Part shown: piece after piece, positions 28,831 to 37,631 of the stretch
Numbering within the stretch: the first letter of the stretch is position 1
Layout of the letters: each line of letters starts with the position of its first letter
Translations under genes and position numbers: made by a program
Virus record (IMG/VR): IMGVR_UViG_3300037485_000842
Location: 1 to 43,046 of that record
Origin: a virus
Direction: 5' to 3' (one strand)
Length of the DNA: 43,046 nt
The notes under the pieces: model-generated
The model's database searches: none
Told to the model about the DNA's origin: nothing
Seen by the model: the letters and a program-made list of their open reading frames with translations, nothing else

Positions 28831-29310
28831 TTATGCCGCCTGAGCGACTGTAATTCCAGAACCAGTAAATGGGACGACCATCACGTGACCGAATTGATCC
28901 TCTAATGTCATTGTGAGAGTTCCAGCCGCACTGAAATCTGCGTTGCTAGGATTCATCTTCGCAATCTTCCAACGCTGAACAACGCCACTAACTGGACATT
29001 CAATGCAGAACTCCCCACGAAGTTTATAGAAGTTTGATCCTTCCCCAGCATCTGTGAGTGGAGCCACCATTCTTGCTCCGTTACCAGATTCAGCACCAAC
29101 GGTTTCAGGTCTGAACGTCAGTTTATAACCATCTGTTGTGGTGATAGCTGTCTGACTTGGGAGAAGATAATAACGAACGTCTGTCGTGCTATTATCATCA
29201 ATGGTAAGATTGAACGTCTGGGCGTTAGTGACGGTATGCGTGATTCCTGTAACATCAACGTATAACCATTCACCTGTATCGATTGTAACTACTGAAGTAA
29301 CTGTGGCCAT
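28831..29310 (-). CDS. virion-region structural protein
   Basis: A 159-aa beta-rich protein (GEWLYVDVTGITHTVTNAQT, ADFSAAGTLTMTLEDQFGHV). GGAGGATGAA precedes its ATG. The composition (Thr, Val, Gly) and position before the adaptor suggest a head or tail accessory protein. I do not recognise a family. Confidence 0.5.
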   Translation of the reverse strand: MATVTSVVTIDTGEWLYVDVTGITHTVTNAQTFNLTIDDNSTTDVRYYLLPSQTAITTTDGYKLTFRPETVGAESGNGARMVAPLTDAGEGSNFYKLRGEFCIECPVSGVVQRWKIAKMNPSNADFSAAGTLTMTLEDQFGHVMVVPFTGSGITVAQAA

Positions 29311-29319
29311 TTCATCCTC

Positions 29320-30096
29320 CTAAAAGAATTTGAGTTGTGCAATTATGTGAAAGTCATCCTGAACAGGGAATCGATACTCGTAATTCTGTCTGCTCAAGAT
29401 AACATTGAACCCCAGATTCTCTAGGTGGCGTGTCATGCTCCTTCTATTCCACATTATGTGGTTGTACTCCGCCTTCCAATGAACGAAATTACTAGAACTT
29501 CGAGTGTTGATAAAATCAGTATCAGGACTCGATATAAATAGTATAGCATCTTCAGAACTTAGTTTTTCACAAAGCTCCAAAGACGCAATGGGATCATTGA
29601 AACATTCTAGGGTTTGATAAATCCAGATTAGATTGAATTTCTCTGATTCCTTGAAGTTGTATTTCTCAAAATCCGCAGAGATGTAGCGGTCAGATGATTG
29701 AATATCAATATTCTTGTCAATGATCGTTGGAACCCAGCCACGCCTCTCAAACTCCGTCTTTTGATACGGATTCACCTGTCCGATCATTAACATCTTACGC
29801 CCGTAGACAAGCTCTTCAATAATCGGGGCATACACCTTGACTGCATACTCATACGCCTCTTTAATCTTCGGTTCATCTTTGTTGTTGCTGTCCCAATATT
29901 TCTTGTCATACACGCCATCAGGAAACTTGTTCTGAAACACGATCCCGCAAGAGCATGAGAACCATTTGCTAGTGCGTTGGGTCGGAGCATCTTTCATGTA
30001 ATACTGATGAGAGACATACGCCTTGCAGATCGGGCAGTTTGCAACCTTCAGTTCTCCGATCTCTAACTGACTAGCTTCTTTTTTGAGATTCAGCAT
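29320..30096 (-). CDS. SAM-dependent methyltransferase with zinc ribbon
   Basis: A 258-aa protein. N-terminal CPICKAY and CSCGIVFQ form a zinc-binding ribbon as in sugar C- and O-methyltransferases. The Rossmann part has KMLMIGQVNPYQ (about 102-113, motif I variant), a FNLIWIYQTLECFNDPIASL segment and C-terminal GFNVILSRQNYEYRF. It is the last gene of the six-gene sugar cluster and overlaps the GT9 gene by 26 bases. It probably methylates a glycan. Motif I has lost one of its glycines. Confidence 0.65.
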   Translation of the reverse strand: MLNLKKEASQLEIGELKVANCPICKAYVSHQYYMKDAPTQRTSKWFSCSCGIVFQNKFPDGVYDKKYWDSNNKDEPKIKEAYEYAVKVYAPIIEELVYGRKMLMIGQVNPYQKTEFERRGWVPTIIDKNIDIQSSDRYISADFEKYNFKESEKFNLIWIYQTLECFNDPIASLELCEKLSSEDAILFISSPDTDFINTRSSSNFVHWKAEYNHIMWNRRSMTRHLENLGFNVILSRQNYEYRFPVQDDFHIIAQLKFF

Positions 30097-31057
30097 AAAC
30101 GACCTCGAATTGTTTTAAGACAGTTTCCATGGGGATGCCTTTCTCCATGCAGTATGCCCCGTGATTATCCGCGATTGGACACTGCAATTTCATGTTGTAA
30201 ATGAGGTAGAAACATGGGGAACAGGGTGATAGTCTACTATCAGCTTCGACAGAATAATCGTTCCTGAAGTGTTTAACGATACATTCTTTCGTGTTATGGC
30301 CTAATAAACACATCTTTGGCGTGTCAAAACATCCAGAAGCATGAATAATCCCAGTGTCTGGAGCGATTACAAGATCAACTACGCTCGTGAGAGCCATTGC
30401 TGTTCGCATGGGAATCTTTCCGCATAGGTTAGTGATTCGCCCTTCTCGTTCCGGTTCAATCAGTCTACACTTCTCGTCCCCGACCGTAATGATATGAACA
30501 TCTGGATATTTATCACATAGATTGTACGCAAAGTCTTGTGACCACGGCCATGTCTTATTATTCCCTGATCCAGACAGTCCAAGCAACACATTGAAATTGA
30601 AGTCTCCGACATACTGAATGGCATCATCGATCTCGTTCTGATTGAAGAATAACTCAGGTTTAAGATCAACTCCATCCCAAGACTCTTTAATATACTCAAA
30701 CGAATACTCATAGAAGTTTCGATTGAACCGAGCGAGTCTCTCAAACTTCGGTAGCTTGTAATTCGGGCTTCTAGGGTGCTGAGACAACGACACCTCAATC
30801 GACTCTGAGAAGTTATAGATCTTCTCACACTTAAACTTTCTCTTAAGATACTGAATGTTCTCCTCTAACTTCTCGATTGGAGTCTCTTCTTTCCATTGAA
30901 TCAGCTTACTAATGTGCGGATTATCCTTAAACACTTCCATGCCACGTTTAGAAGTGACGACTACTAGCTCATGGCCTTGATTGTGAAGATGGCGTATTGC
31001 AGGAGTGATAATTAGATTGTCTCCAAAAGCTCCGCTTCTGAATATCAATATCTTCAT
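30071..31057 (-). CDS. GT9-family glycosyltransferase (heptosyltransferase-like)
   Basis: A 328-aa protein with the GT9 signature. RSGAFGDNLIITPAIRHLHN (7-26) contains the catalytic Asp of the GD motif. The domain end has LVIAPDTGIIHASGCFDTPK, the nucleotide-sugar binding loop. The C-terminal SPCSPCFYLIYNMKLQCP has the paired Cys of the family. Members add heptose or related sugars to LPS core. Start and stop overlap neighbours. Confidence 0.8.
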   Translation of the reverse strand: MKILIFRSGAFGDNLIITPAIRHLHNQGHELVVVTSKRGMEVFKDNPHISKLIQWKEETPIEKLEENIQYLKRKFKCEKIYNFSESIEVSLSQHPRSPNYKLPKFERLARFNRNFYEYSFEYIKESWDGVDLKPELFFNQNEIDDAIQYVGDFNFNVLLGLSGSGNNKTWPWSQDFAYNLCDKYPDVHIITVGDEKCRLIEPEREGRITNLCGKIPMRTAMALTSVVDLVIAPDTGIIHASGCFDTPKMCLLGHNTKECIVKHFRNDYSVEADSRLSPCSPCFYLIYNMKLQCPIADNHGAYCMEKGIPMETVLKQFEVVYAESQKRS

Positions 31058-31836
31058 TTCGTTATCACCTCAAATTTAAGTTGCCCGTAAGTTTCAAACT
31101 CAGCATCTAACGGGAGTCTTTTCATCAGTTGTGCATACCACAGATTCGCAAACTTCTCTAAGAACACCTTTTGATCAGATTCCGGAACGATCTTATGTTC
31201 TTTCACAGTCACAGAATGATGATGGAGAACTATGGAATTTGTGTCTAACATCACCTTGTAATCTGCTTGTTTCGCACGAAAACAATAGTCGTTATCTGAA
31301 CAGTGATTCTTCATGTGTTTATCGAGAAGCCCGATTTCTCGAATCATTGAGAATCTTAGTAGGACTGAGCAGAACGGAATCCAATCGCATTCAATCACTT
31401 CTTTCGTTAGATCTTTCATAGTTGTTGTCATTTGATAGCCACGCAATAGATCAGCCCCGTACAACTCAACATTGTTGTTTGCGTGAAGGCGAGCAGACCC
31501 GATGATCCCGATTGAATCATCCTTATCCATTCGATCAACAAGAACCTTCAAGAACTTCTGTTTCGGTTCAGTATCGTTATTCAGAAGATGGATGTACTCA
31601 TACATCATCCCAGCCCACAGAATTCCACGATTGATAGCATTCGTGAACCCACCATTAACTCCAAGTCTCAACACATAAACATTCTTATCCGAATCATACT
31701 TGAATGGTTTCTTAGAGCCATCATCAACAACTAGAATATCAATATCACATCCAGAATTGTTTAGGGTCTTCTCAATACACTTCCGAGTCATGTCTTCTTT
31801 CCCGAATATCGGGATGATCACTAATATTCTGTTCAT
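31054..31836 (-). CDS. GT2-family glycosyltransferase
   Basis: A 260-aa protein with the GT-A fold: LVIIPIFGKEDMTRKCIEKT at the start, VVDDGSKKP (about 36-44), GVNGGFTNAINRG, and the metal site HLLNNDTEP (86-94). A later DNDYCFRAKQAD holds the acceptor-site Asp. GT2 enzymes transfer sugars from NDP donors. It overlaps the neighbouring glycosyltransferases in ATGA, so it is expressed with them. Confidence 0.8.
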   Translation of the reverse strand: MNRILVIIPIFGKEDMTRKCIEKTLNNSGCDIDILVVDDGSKKPFKYDSDKNVYVLRLGVNGGFTNAINRGILWAGMMYEYIHLLNNDTEPKQKFLKVLVDRMDKDDSIGIIGSARLHANNNVELYGADLLRGYQMTTTMKDLTKEVIECDWIPFCSVLLRFSMIREIGLLDKHMKNHCSDNDYCFRAKQADYKVMLDTNSIVLHHHSVTVKEHKIVPESDQKVFLEKFANLWYAQLMKRLPLDAEFETYGQLKFEVITK

Positions 31837-32690
31837 AGAACCTCGTGAATTTTAGGGGGGAATCTGTACTGACATTTTCCACCCCAGAGATGACGGCGAC
31901 TCTGCATGATTTCTTCGTCTCTTGAGTTAGATTCTTTCGTGTATTCATCGTATCTAAAATTATCAGTGATGATCGGATTTTTCGGAACAATCTTGATCTT
32001 CAGGATATTACGAACTCCGGTATGAGAGTCTTGCACGATATCAGCGTGTACGTCAGCGTACGGAATCATCAAGTCTCTGATTAAAAACTGATTGTATGAA
32101 ATCTCTTGGGTCTGTCCGTCAGAAGACATCTTCTTCTGCCCATAAAACACTGGGGTCATATGATTGATGAAGAATGTTGCGTAAGCGAGATCACCACGAG
32201 CGTCTAACGTGAACACAAACTCTGCATCTGCGATCCTGTCGTAATCAGTATTCAACATCGTGTTCGATCTATCTTCAACGCATGATTTCTCTTGAACATA
32301 ATCTCGTTTAACCATGAATAGACACCATGAGCCAGAGTTTTCATCAGCGATTGCGATTGCTCCTTTGTCTCCAATCTGATCCATTGCCATCATCAACCAC
32401 CCATCAGGAAACACCATGTCATCTGCGGCCATGAACACATAATCTTCTGTCGTGTTATGATAACCAAACTCGTAGATCTTCCCGACACCACGAATAGAAG
32501 TTGTGAGAAGTCTCACATTCACCATCTCTTTCATCAGACTCTCAATCTCAGCTAACGATTCTTTATCACTCTCATCGGCAATGAAATAAATCAACATCTC
32601 ATGTTTTGCGGTCTCATTAAGATGTTTTGCAGTCTTTCTTATCTCTTTAGCCCGTCCATAAGTCGGAACAATCACAGCAATTTCGTTCAT
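31833..32690 (-). CDS. GT2-family glycosyltransferase, variant
   Basis: A 285-aa protein: EIAVIVPTYGRAKEIRKTAK start, then FIADESDKESL and FMAADDMVFPDGWLM (the DDM occupies the DxD position). The length and strand order match GT-A enzymes. Compared with its neighbour the DxD and nucleotide motifs are changed (ADES for DDGS), so its donor may differ. Overlaps neighbours by four bases. Confidence 0.7.
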   Translation of the reverse strand: MNEIAVIVPTYGRAKEIRKTAKHLNETAKHEMLIYFIADESDKESLAEIESLMKEMVNVRLLTTSIRGVGKIYEFGYHNTTEDYVFMAADDMVFPDGWLMMAMDQIGDKGAIAIADENSGSWCLFMVKRDYVQEKSCVEDRSNTMLNTDYDRIADAEFVFTLDARGDLAYATFFINHMTPVFYGQKKMSSDGQTQEISYNQFLIRDLMIPYADVHADIVQDSHTGVRNILKIKIVPKNPIITDNFRYDEYTKESNSRDEEIMQSRRHLWGGKCQYRFPPKIHEVL

Positions 32691-33493
32691 AGTTTCCTCA
32701 TTAGAATGTGATAATCTCCGAAGGTTTCAATCTTCGAGATTGTGTTTCGTTTCTTGAGTTCAATCTTGAATCCGATCTTGATCGCTTCGTCACAGAATGA
32801 GTCCATGTCCCACATGATATGATGCTCACGAAGATGCCAGTGACACCATGAATAGACGCTGTTCCAGTTGATGAAGAATATGTCAGGCATTGCTACTAGA
32901 AGAATCCCATTTTCATTCATGCTCTCATAACATTTCTTTAACGCTAGAATCGGGTCTTTGAAATGCTCGAAGACATGAGACGCCCAAATAACATCGAACT
33001 TCTTATGAACCTTAAAATCATCAAACCAGATATTCCCATCCCATGTTTCAAAATCAGAGACGATCAACTCATGTTTAAAGTCTTTGTGATTGAAGATGTC
33101 GAGGCCAGTGGTTTTGAATCCACATTTCTTTGCGTTATCAAGGATGTAGGAATTGATGCTCCCGATCTCAAGGAATTCTTTCCCTTCAGTATCAAAAAGA
33201 TTCTCATACATCTTCCAGTAATTATTGCAGAGGTTCTCAACTTCTTTTGTCTTGTGTTTGTTCGAGTAATCTTCGTCATAAACACTTTGTCGGATGTTCG
33301 CCCAATTCGTATAGAAGATATTCTTGCAGTTGCAGAATGAATAGCCGAGATCAGGGTATGTTTCAATGCTGAACTTCCCATCAATGAAATCTGTCTTTGC
33401 CCCACGCACAAGAATAGGTTGTCTCGCATGACAATACGGACACACTTGCAACATATGTTCTTTGAATTTCTCAAGTTTATGCAAGACAGACAT
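32687..33493 (-). CDS. SAM-dependent methyltransferase with zinc ribbon
   Basis: A 268-aa protein from the ATG 33493, which has GTGGAGG. CPYCHARQ and CNCKNIFY form an N-terminal zinc ribbon. EFLEIGSINSYIL is motif I; DVIWASHVFEHFKDPILALK is the conserved motif of class I sugar methyltransferases; HHIMWDMDSF follows. It is similar in layout to the gene at 29320 but is not a recent duplicate. The first 17 bases overlap the GT9 gene. Confidence 0.75.
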   Translation of the reverse strand: MSVLHKLEKFKEHMLQVCPYCHARQPILVRGAKTDFIDGKFSIETYPDLGYSFCNCKNIFYTNWANIRQSVYDEDYSNKHKTKEVENLCNNYWKMYENLFDTEGKEFLEIGSINSYILDNAKKCGFKTTGLDIFNHKDFKHELIVSDFETWDGNIWFDDFKVHKKFDVIWASHVFEHFKDPILALKKCYESMNENGILLVAMPDIFFINWNSVYSWCHWHLREHHIMWDMDSFCDEAIKIGFKIELKKRNTISKIETFGDYHILMRKL

Positions 33494-34460
33494 TACGAAG
33501 AACCTCCACAGTGTCCATGATTTCATCGATGTTGAATGTCACGCAAGCCGGGTGATTGCTCTTGATCGGACAGCCGATGTATTTGTATGGGCCTTTATGA
33601 CAGGGCGAGCAGTAGATCGGGGACTGAACCCCGAACGAGTTCTTTGCATATCCAGAATGAGTGACGATTGAATCTGCTGTGAACAGTTGGACTGTCGGGG
33701 TGTCCCATGAGTTTGCGACACAAGATAGACCTGTATTCGTCCCGATATAATAATCAACGTACTTCGACATGAGAGCGACTGTCCTGAAGTTCCACTTAGC
33801 TACTTTAGACAACAATCTCTTACTCACAACCTCTTGATTCTTGCAGAACGAATCTCCAGTCGTGATGATCATCGTGTCAGGATACTTCTCAATCATCTGA
33901 TGACAGACTTGTTCGGCCTGTAAGAACTTCTTATGCAAAGATGACCCTGATAGACACACTAGACAGATATACTTAACCCCATACTTCTTCTTGCACTCGT
34001 CTAACCATGACTTCGCACTATAATGATCTTCTTCTTTGTAATACATCACCCCACGATTCCCGTACAGGAACTCAGGAAGCCCAACCCATTGAGTCATCAC
34101 ATCGCACATGGGCATCTTACCGTACTTCTCTCGACGATACTGATCATTGCGATAATAACTCTGCTCATCCTCCATAGCAATACACCCGTATTCAATCGAG
34201 TGAAAGAGATTAAAGAACATATCGTAGGAGTCTGCGAGATAATTCCAGTGGGCTTCTAATCTTGTAAATGAGAACTTCAAAGGATCAATGAGAATCAACT
34301 CATCAATGTATGGATTCTCTTGAAGAATCTGGATTCCTTGATAGTTTGTTTCGAAAGTGAGATGGTCTACTTTGTAGTAATCTTTGATTAAACGAGGGAG
34401 AGCGGCGGCATGTAAAATATCACCAAATGCGCCATACCTACTAATACACGCTGTCTTCAA
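33477..34460 (-). CDS. GT9-like glycosyltransferase, TTG start
   Basis: A 327-aa protein with ISRYGAFGDILHAAALPRLI at the N-terminus (catalytic GD), YIGTNTGLSCVANSWDTPTV in place of the usual DTG loop, and SPIYCSPCHKGPYKYIGCPI as C-terminal Cys block. The TTG at 34460 has AGAGGAAT just upstream; no ATG fits. The NTG substitution for DTG could change the donor or weaken activity. First gene of the cluster after the tRNA. Confidence 0.7.
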   Translation of the reverse strand: MKTACISRYGAFGDILHAAALPRLIKDYYKVDHLTFETNYQGIQILQENPYIDELILIDPLKFSFTRLEAHWNYLADSYDMFFNLFHSIEYGCIAMEDEQSYYRNDQYRREKYGKMPMCDVMTQWVGLPEFLYGNRGVMYYKEEDHYSAKSWLDECKKKYGVKYICLVCLSGSSLHKKFLQAEQVCHQMIEKYPDTMIITTGDSFCKNQEVVSKRLLSKVAKWNFRTVALMSKYVDYYIGTNTGLSCVANSWDTPTVQLFTADSIVTHSGYAKNSFGVQSPIYCSPCHKGPYKYIGCPIKSNHPACVTFNIDEIMDTVEVLRNVCLA

Positions 34461-34482
34461 GATTCCTCTCTTTGAGGTTATT

Positions 34483-34555
34483 AGCTGAAGGAGGGATTCG
34501 AACCCCCGACCCTCTGTTTACAAAACAGATGCTCTACCAACTGAGCTACTCCAGC
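34483..34555 (-). tRNA. tRNA-Thr (TGT)
   Basis: A 73-base cloverleaf on the minus strand. The acceptor stem is GCTGGAG with CTTCAGC (one G-U). The D-arm is GCTC...GAGC. The anticodon stem is TCTGT/ACAGA with loop TTTGTAA and anticodon TGT, reading ACA (Thr). The T-arm loop is TTCGAAT and N73 is T. CCA is not encoded. It lies between the head protein and the glycosyltransferase operon. Confidence 0.95.
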
Positions 34556-34602
34556 AAGATTTGAGGAGAGGGGTTTTACTCCCCCTCCCCATTTCGCCAA
34601 AC

Positions 34603-35022
34603 TTAATTATCCCCAGCTTCAAACGTCTCACGATACTTCGCTTCCCCGCTGATCACGAACGGCCCTGCCGTAGTCGCAATACCACGTTGAAAAACGAGAT
34701 CGTCACCAGTTGAGAAAGAAGTCGATTCGCAACTTCCATCAACAACTGTGAGATTGGCGTTTGTTCCGAGAGCAATTGTTCCGAAGGCCACAACTGAACC
34801 TGTTCCAGCGAGAGATTTTCCGATCTCGATGGGGCAAGCCGCCGCTGTTCCGCCTGTCTTCACAATTACGTTCCAGTCAGTGACCGTTGTAGGAACCATG
34901 AACGTATGACGCTCAATAACTGTCGCCACACCTGTTCCTGCGAGCGATGCACTTTCCGCTGACCTAACCAGTTTCTCCGACCCGTAAGAAGAGTCAGAAT
35001 AACTACGTCCAGATTTCGACAT
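34603..35022 (-). CDS. head accessory or decoration protein
   Basis: A 139-aa protein with GGGAGGG before its ATG. The N-terminus is MSKSGRSYSDSSYGSEKLVR, polar and possibly flexible; the rest is beta-rich (TVIERHTFMVPTTVTDWNVI, LVFQRGIATTAGPFVISGEA). Position right after the major capsid gene fits a decoration protein or fibre on the capsid. Not recognised at the family level. It is a conceivable target of the nearby glycosyltransferases. Confidence 0.5.
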   Translation of the reverse strand: MSKSGRSYSDSSYGSEKLVRSAESASLAGTGVATVIERHTFMVPTTVTDWNVIVKTGGTAAACPIEIGKSLAGTGSVVAFGTIALGTNANLTVVDGSCESTSFSTGDDLVFQRGIATTAGPFVISGEAKYRETFEAGDN

Positions 35023-35036
35023 ATCTATACCCTCCC

Positions 35037-35966
35037 TTAGAGTGAATCAACTGTGATGATTCGAGTCTGACCATCAGCGCTGTAATCCCAAACTTGCTGG
35101 AATCCAAGCAACGCATACCAAGCGATAGCCTGATCACGCCCGAAGTCAGTAGGAATCCCGACACGAATTTCTTCAGGAATGGCAATACCTTCCCTGACTG
35201 CATCGGCCCCGAAGAACACTGCCTCTCCATACAGACCACTGGAGCCATCAGCATTCCCAAGGAAATTTGTTTCTTCAACGAACCGACAGCCATAGTACTG
35301 GCCGACTTCCCCACGATACAACGGCTGGAGAGTTGTCAGCTGTGCTTTCGCCTCGAAGAAATCATACAGCCCACGGATACTGTTCGTGGACGCAACGCAA
35401 ACGTAGTTATCGTCTTCCCGCTTCGGAATCAGAAGAGTCTTCATGCGGTCAACGATATCACGCACGTTCTTGTCCGACATATTCGCCCCAGCGGTTGCGG
35501 TAGCCGTTCCACTTGTGCTGAATGTCGTTGTTGCTGTATTCGTAATCGTTGCAACATAATCGTTGGTCTTAAATACGGACGCCGCCGCACTATCAAGAAC
35601 AACTTTCATGTCATTCATCAACACTGTACGAACAGTTTCAGGCACCATGATGTCAGAGAGGGTCTTAACCTTCTGCGTGTACGGAATTGAATTACCGTAC
35701 TCTGTCATCGTGAGTGTACCTTGGGTGATCGTATAGTTCCGTTTCGGAATCGTGTCTGTCTCAGTTAGAGTCCCGCCCGCAGTCGAGATGTTCGAGATCT
35801 TATCGAAGAACACCTTGTTTCCACGGTTTGTCCCAGCCGCAGATTCCATGTCACAAAACTGACGGAAACGTTGCATCGTCTGGGCGAGATATCGAACCTG
35901 AGAAGACAACTGGTTATTCGTGAAAAACCCACCGAGTGAGTTTGTCGCAAACACTTGCAGTCCCAT
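35037..35966 (-). CDS. major capsid protein, N4-gp56 type
   Basis: A 309-aa protein of the HK97-fold N4-gp56 family. NRGNKVFFDKISNISTAGGT (48-67) and the segment IPKRNYTITQGTLTMTEYGN (73-92) are the family's N-terminal part, SIRGLYDFFEAK and the GQYYGCRFVEETNF strand come later. ARGQ-type loops are absent. It forms the shell of the head. It follows the scaffold gene, as usual. CGAGGTTTAAC before the ATG. Confidence 0.85.
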   Translation of the reverse strand: MGLQVFATNSLGGFFTNNQLSSQVRYLAQTMQRFRQFCDMESAAGTNRGNKVFFDKISNISTAGGTLTETDTIPKRNYTITQGTLTMTEYGNSIPYTQKVKTLSDIMVPETVRTVLMNDMKVVLDSAAASVFKTNDYVATITNTATTTFSTSGTATATAGANMSDKNVRDIVDRMKTLLIPKREDDNYVCVASTNSIRGLYDFFEAKAQLTTLQPLYRGEVGQYYGCRFVEETNFLGNADGSSGLYGEAVFFGADAVREGIAIPEEIRVGIPTDFGRDQAIAWYALLGFQQVWDYSADGQTRIITVDSL

Positions 35967-35995
35967 GTTAAACCTCGTTTAGATTGAAGTGAACT

Positions 35996-36982
35996 TTATC
36001 GTCTGACTTGACGATTCTTGTTCCGTGCTTTAATTTCTTCCCTCACCTTTTCGGCGTCAGAGAGGGGAACGTGAACTGATGATTGCGAAGGAGATTCTTC
36101 GGATGAATCCGTGCTAGGATCAGCAAGAGTCATTCGTATATTCTTCTTCTCAGGAGCAATTATATTCCCCTTGGGAGCTTTCAATAATCCTTGTTGATGA
36201 ATCTCACGATATGCGTCAGCGACCGCTCGTCTGAAACCATTCACGATATTCGGATCATTATAGAAATCTTTATGCAGATCCTTGTCATCGTAGAGAGCTT
36301 TTGCAGTCTTGAAGAGAAGTCCTTTCTGGTTCGAGAGAGTCAGATCATTATGAGCTTCCGGTTCGCCCTTGTCGTCATACACGACATAATCATTAGCGAG
36401 ATCCTTCATATCAGAATTGATCTTTGCTTCACGATCCTGAACTTCTTTCTGAGTCTTACTCTGAATCTCTGTGACTTCTTTGATTGCGAGATCTTTCTCG
36501 ACCTTGATTAAATATCGGGTCGCCGCAATCTCTTCCTTAACATTGCCTTCTTCACGCATCTTGATGATGTAGGCCTCGATTTGCTCGATGGTCGGCGGTG
36601 TATCATTTTTTGCGTCCACTACAGACTCTGTTACAGGATTCTTCCGAAGTCTTTCTAACTCAGCTTTTGTCTCAGCAAGCTCTTCTTCAACTGATTTACT
36701 CTTTGCAATCACTTTATCGATTCGTTTCTGAACTGACTTCTTCATACGCTCGATAGGATCATCTGTCGATGTCTCGCTATCAGGAGTAGTCTCAGTAGTC
36801 GTCACTTCTTTCTTATCGTCAGAAGCAGTCTCTACTTGTTCTAGTTCAGGAACTGTATTATTCTCTTCAATGATCGCATTCTCAATCGATGCTCGCTTAT
36901 TCACAATCGTTGATTCAACTCCAGTAGCTTCTGACTTTGTATCAGTCACAGGTGCTTCAGGAACCTTCGTGTCATCTACCAT
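35996..36982 (-). CDS. scaffolding protein
   Basis: A 328-aa highly charged protein from the ATG 36982 with GGGAGAAG upstream. Long acidic and coiled-coil segments (VEEELAETKAELERLRKNPV, EEIAATRYLIKVEKDLAIKE) and a basic C-terminal tail (KARNKNRQVRR) that would bind the capsid protein. This composition and the place directly before the capsid gene are typical of scaffolds. The first 80 residues are Thr/Glu-rich and probably disordered. Confidence 0.75.
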   Translation of the reverse strand: MVDDTKVPEAPVTDTKSEATGVESTIVNKRASIENAIIEENNTVPELEQVETASDDKKEVTTTETTPDSETSTDDPIERMKKSVQKRIDKVIAKSKSVEEELAETKAELERLRKNPVTESVVDAKNDTPPTIEQIEAYIIKMREEGNVKEEIAATRYLIKVEKDLAIKEVTEIQSKTQKEVQDREAKINSDMKDLANDYVVYDDKGEPEAHNDLTLSNQKGLLFKTAKALYDDKDLHKDFYNDPNIVNGFRRAVADAYREIHQQGLLKAPKGNIIAPEKKNIRMTLADPSTDSSEESPSQSSVHVPLSDAEKVREEIKARNKNRQVRR

Positions 36983-37033
36983 GATACTTCTCCCAAGGGA
37001 TTTATAGTCTCCCAAGAACGACTATTACTCAAG

Positions 37034-37039
37034 ATTATA
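37034..37039 (-). promoter_or_regulatory. possible -10 box ahead of the scaffold gene
   Basis: On the minus strand TATAAT (37034-37039) lies 52 bases before the scaffold ATG in the only spacer of the capsid block (37016-37067). No good -35 box stands 17 bases upstream (AATAAA only). A small AGAC/GTCT hairpin is just upstream. It may be a minor promoter for scaffold and capsid. Confidence 0.3.
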
Positions 37040-37067
37040 GACTTTGGGGTCTTTTGTTTATTATACA

Positions 37068-37256
37068 TTATCCTTCAATTGGTTTTTCAATCGTACTCGA
37101 TACATTAACCGCAATTCCTAAGAGATTATCAACCTTGAAACTCTCAGTGCGATTCACATTAACGATCTTTCCACCACTGAAATTGATCTGAATATTCCCG
37201 TACTTCTTATCACGAATCCATCGACTGATCTCATCTAAGAGTTTTTGTGGAATCAT
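37068..37256 (-). CDS. DUF2292 (YezD-like) small protein
   Basis: A 62-aa protein with the family pattern: an N-terminal helix (LLDEISRWIRDKKYGNIQIN), then a beta hairpin FSGGKIVNVNRTESFKVD. This matches DUF2292/YezD (LxYGSIxIxxxxGKIxxIxRTE). The function is unknown in bacteria. Here it belongs to a string of small genes between portal and scaffold, coupled by ATGA to the previous one. Confidence 0.65.
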   Translation of the reverse strand: MIPQKLLDEISRWIRDKKYGNIQINFSGGKIVNVNRTESFKVDNLLGIAVNVSSTIEKPIEG

Positions 37257-37441
37257 CGGCTCCTCAGTTCTCTGTATACTTCATTCGCCGCTTTTGCCCC
37301 GTGCTTCTTCTCAATTGCTTTCAAGTTATACGCAATCCTGTTCAGTGACTCTTTCTTCGGATTCTTCTTCTCTCGTAATGCTCGTTCTCTGTGCCACTCG
37401 AAGTTCTTAACTGATGTCTCCTTATCAAATTGCCCGCTCAT
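37253..37441 (-). CDS. small basic protein
   Basis: A 62-aa protein, very basic (EWHRERALREKKNPKKESLN and AIEKKHGAKAANEVYRELRS), coupled to neighbours by four-base overlaps. No recognised domain. Possibly a head-assembly factor by position. Confidence 0.55.
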   Translation of the reverse strand: MSGQFDKETSVKNFEWHRERALREKKNPKKESLNRIAYNLKAIEKKHGAKAANEVYRELRSR

Positions 37442-37629
37442 TTCTTCTTTCCTTTCCCGAAATACTCTGATGCCCCATGACTGCCCATGTCCATCGCTTC
37501 CTGCATCATATTTCGTTCTCTGAACATCGGGTTCACTAACGCCTTCGTCAGTTTCTCGTTGATCCCGTCAACTTTCTTCTCGTTCTTAATCGCCTTTAGA
37601 ATCTTTGAGACATCCGCTTTTCGTGCCAT
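37438..37629 (-). CDS. small basic protein
   Basis: A 63-aa protein, GAGGAATAAAG before its ATG, start MARKADVSKILKAIKNEKKV and end MGSHGASEYFGKGKKK. Helical and basic. No recognised family. It lies between the portal-overlapping gene and another small basic gene. Confidence 0.55.
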   Translation of the reverse strand: MARKADVSKILKAIKNEKKVDGINEKLTKALVNPMFRERNMMQEAMDMGSHGASEYFGKGKKK

Positions 37630-37631
37630 CT

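Noticed and set aside
35094-35690. 198-aa plus-strand open frame
   Set aside because: Opposite the major capsid gene and with unlikely protein composition.
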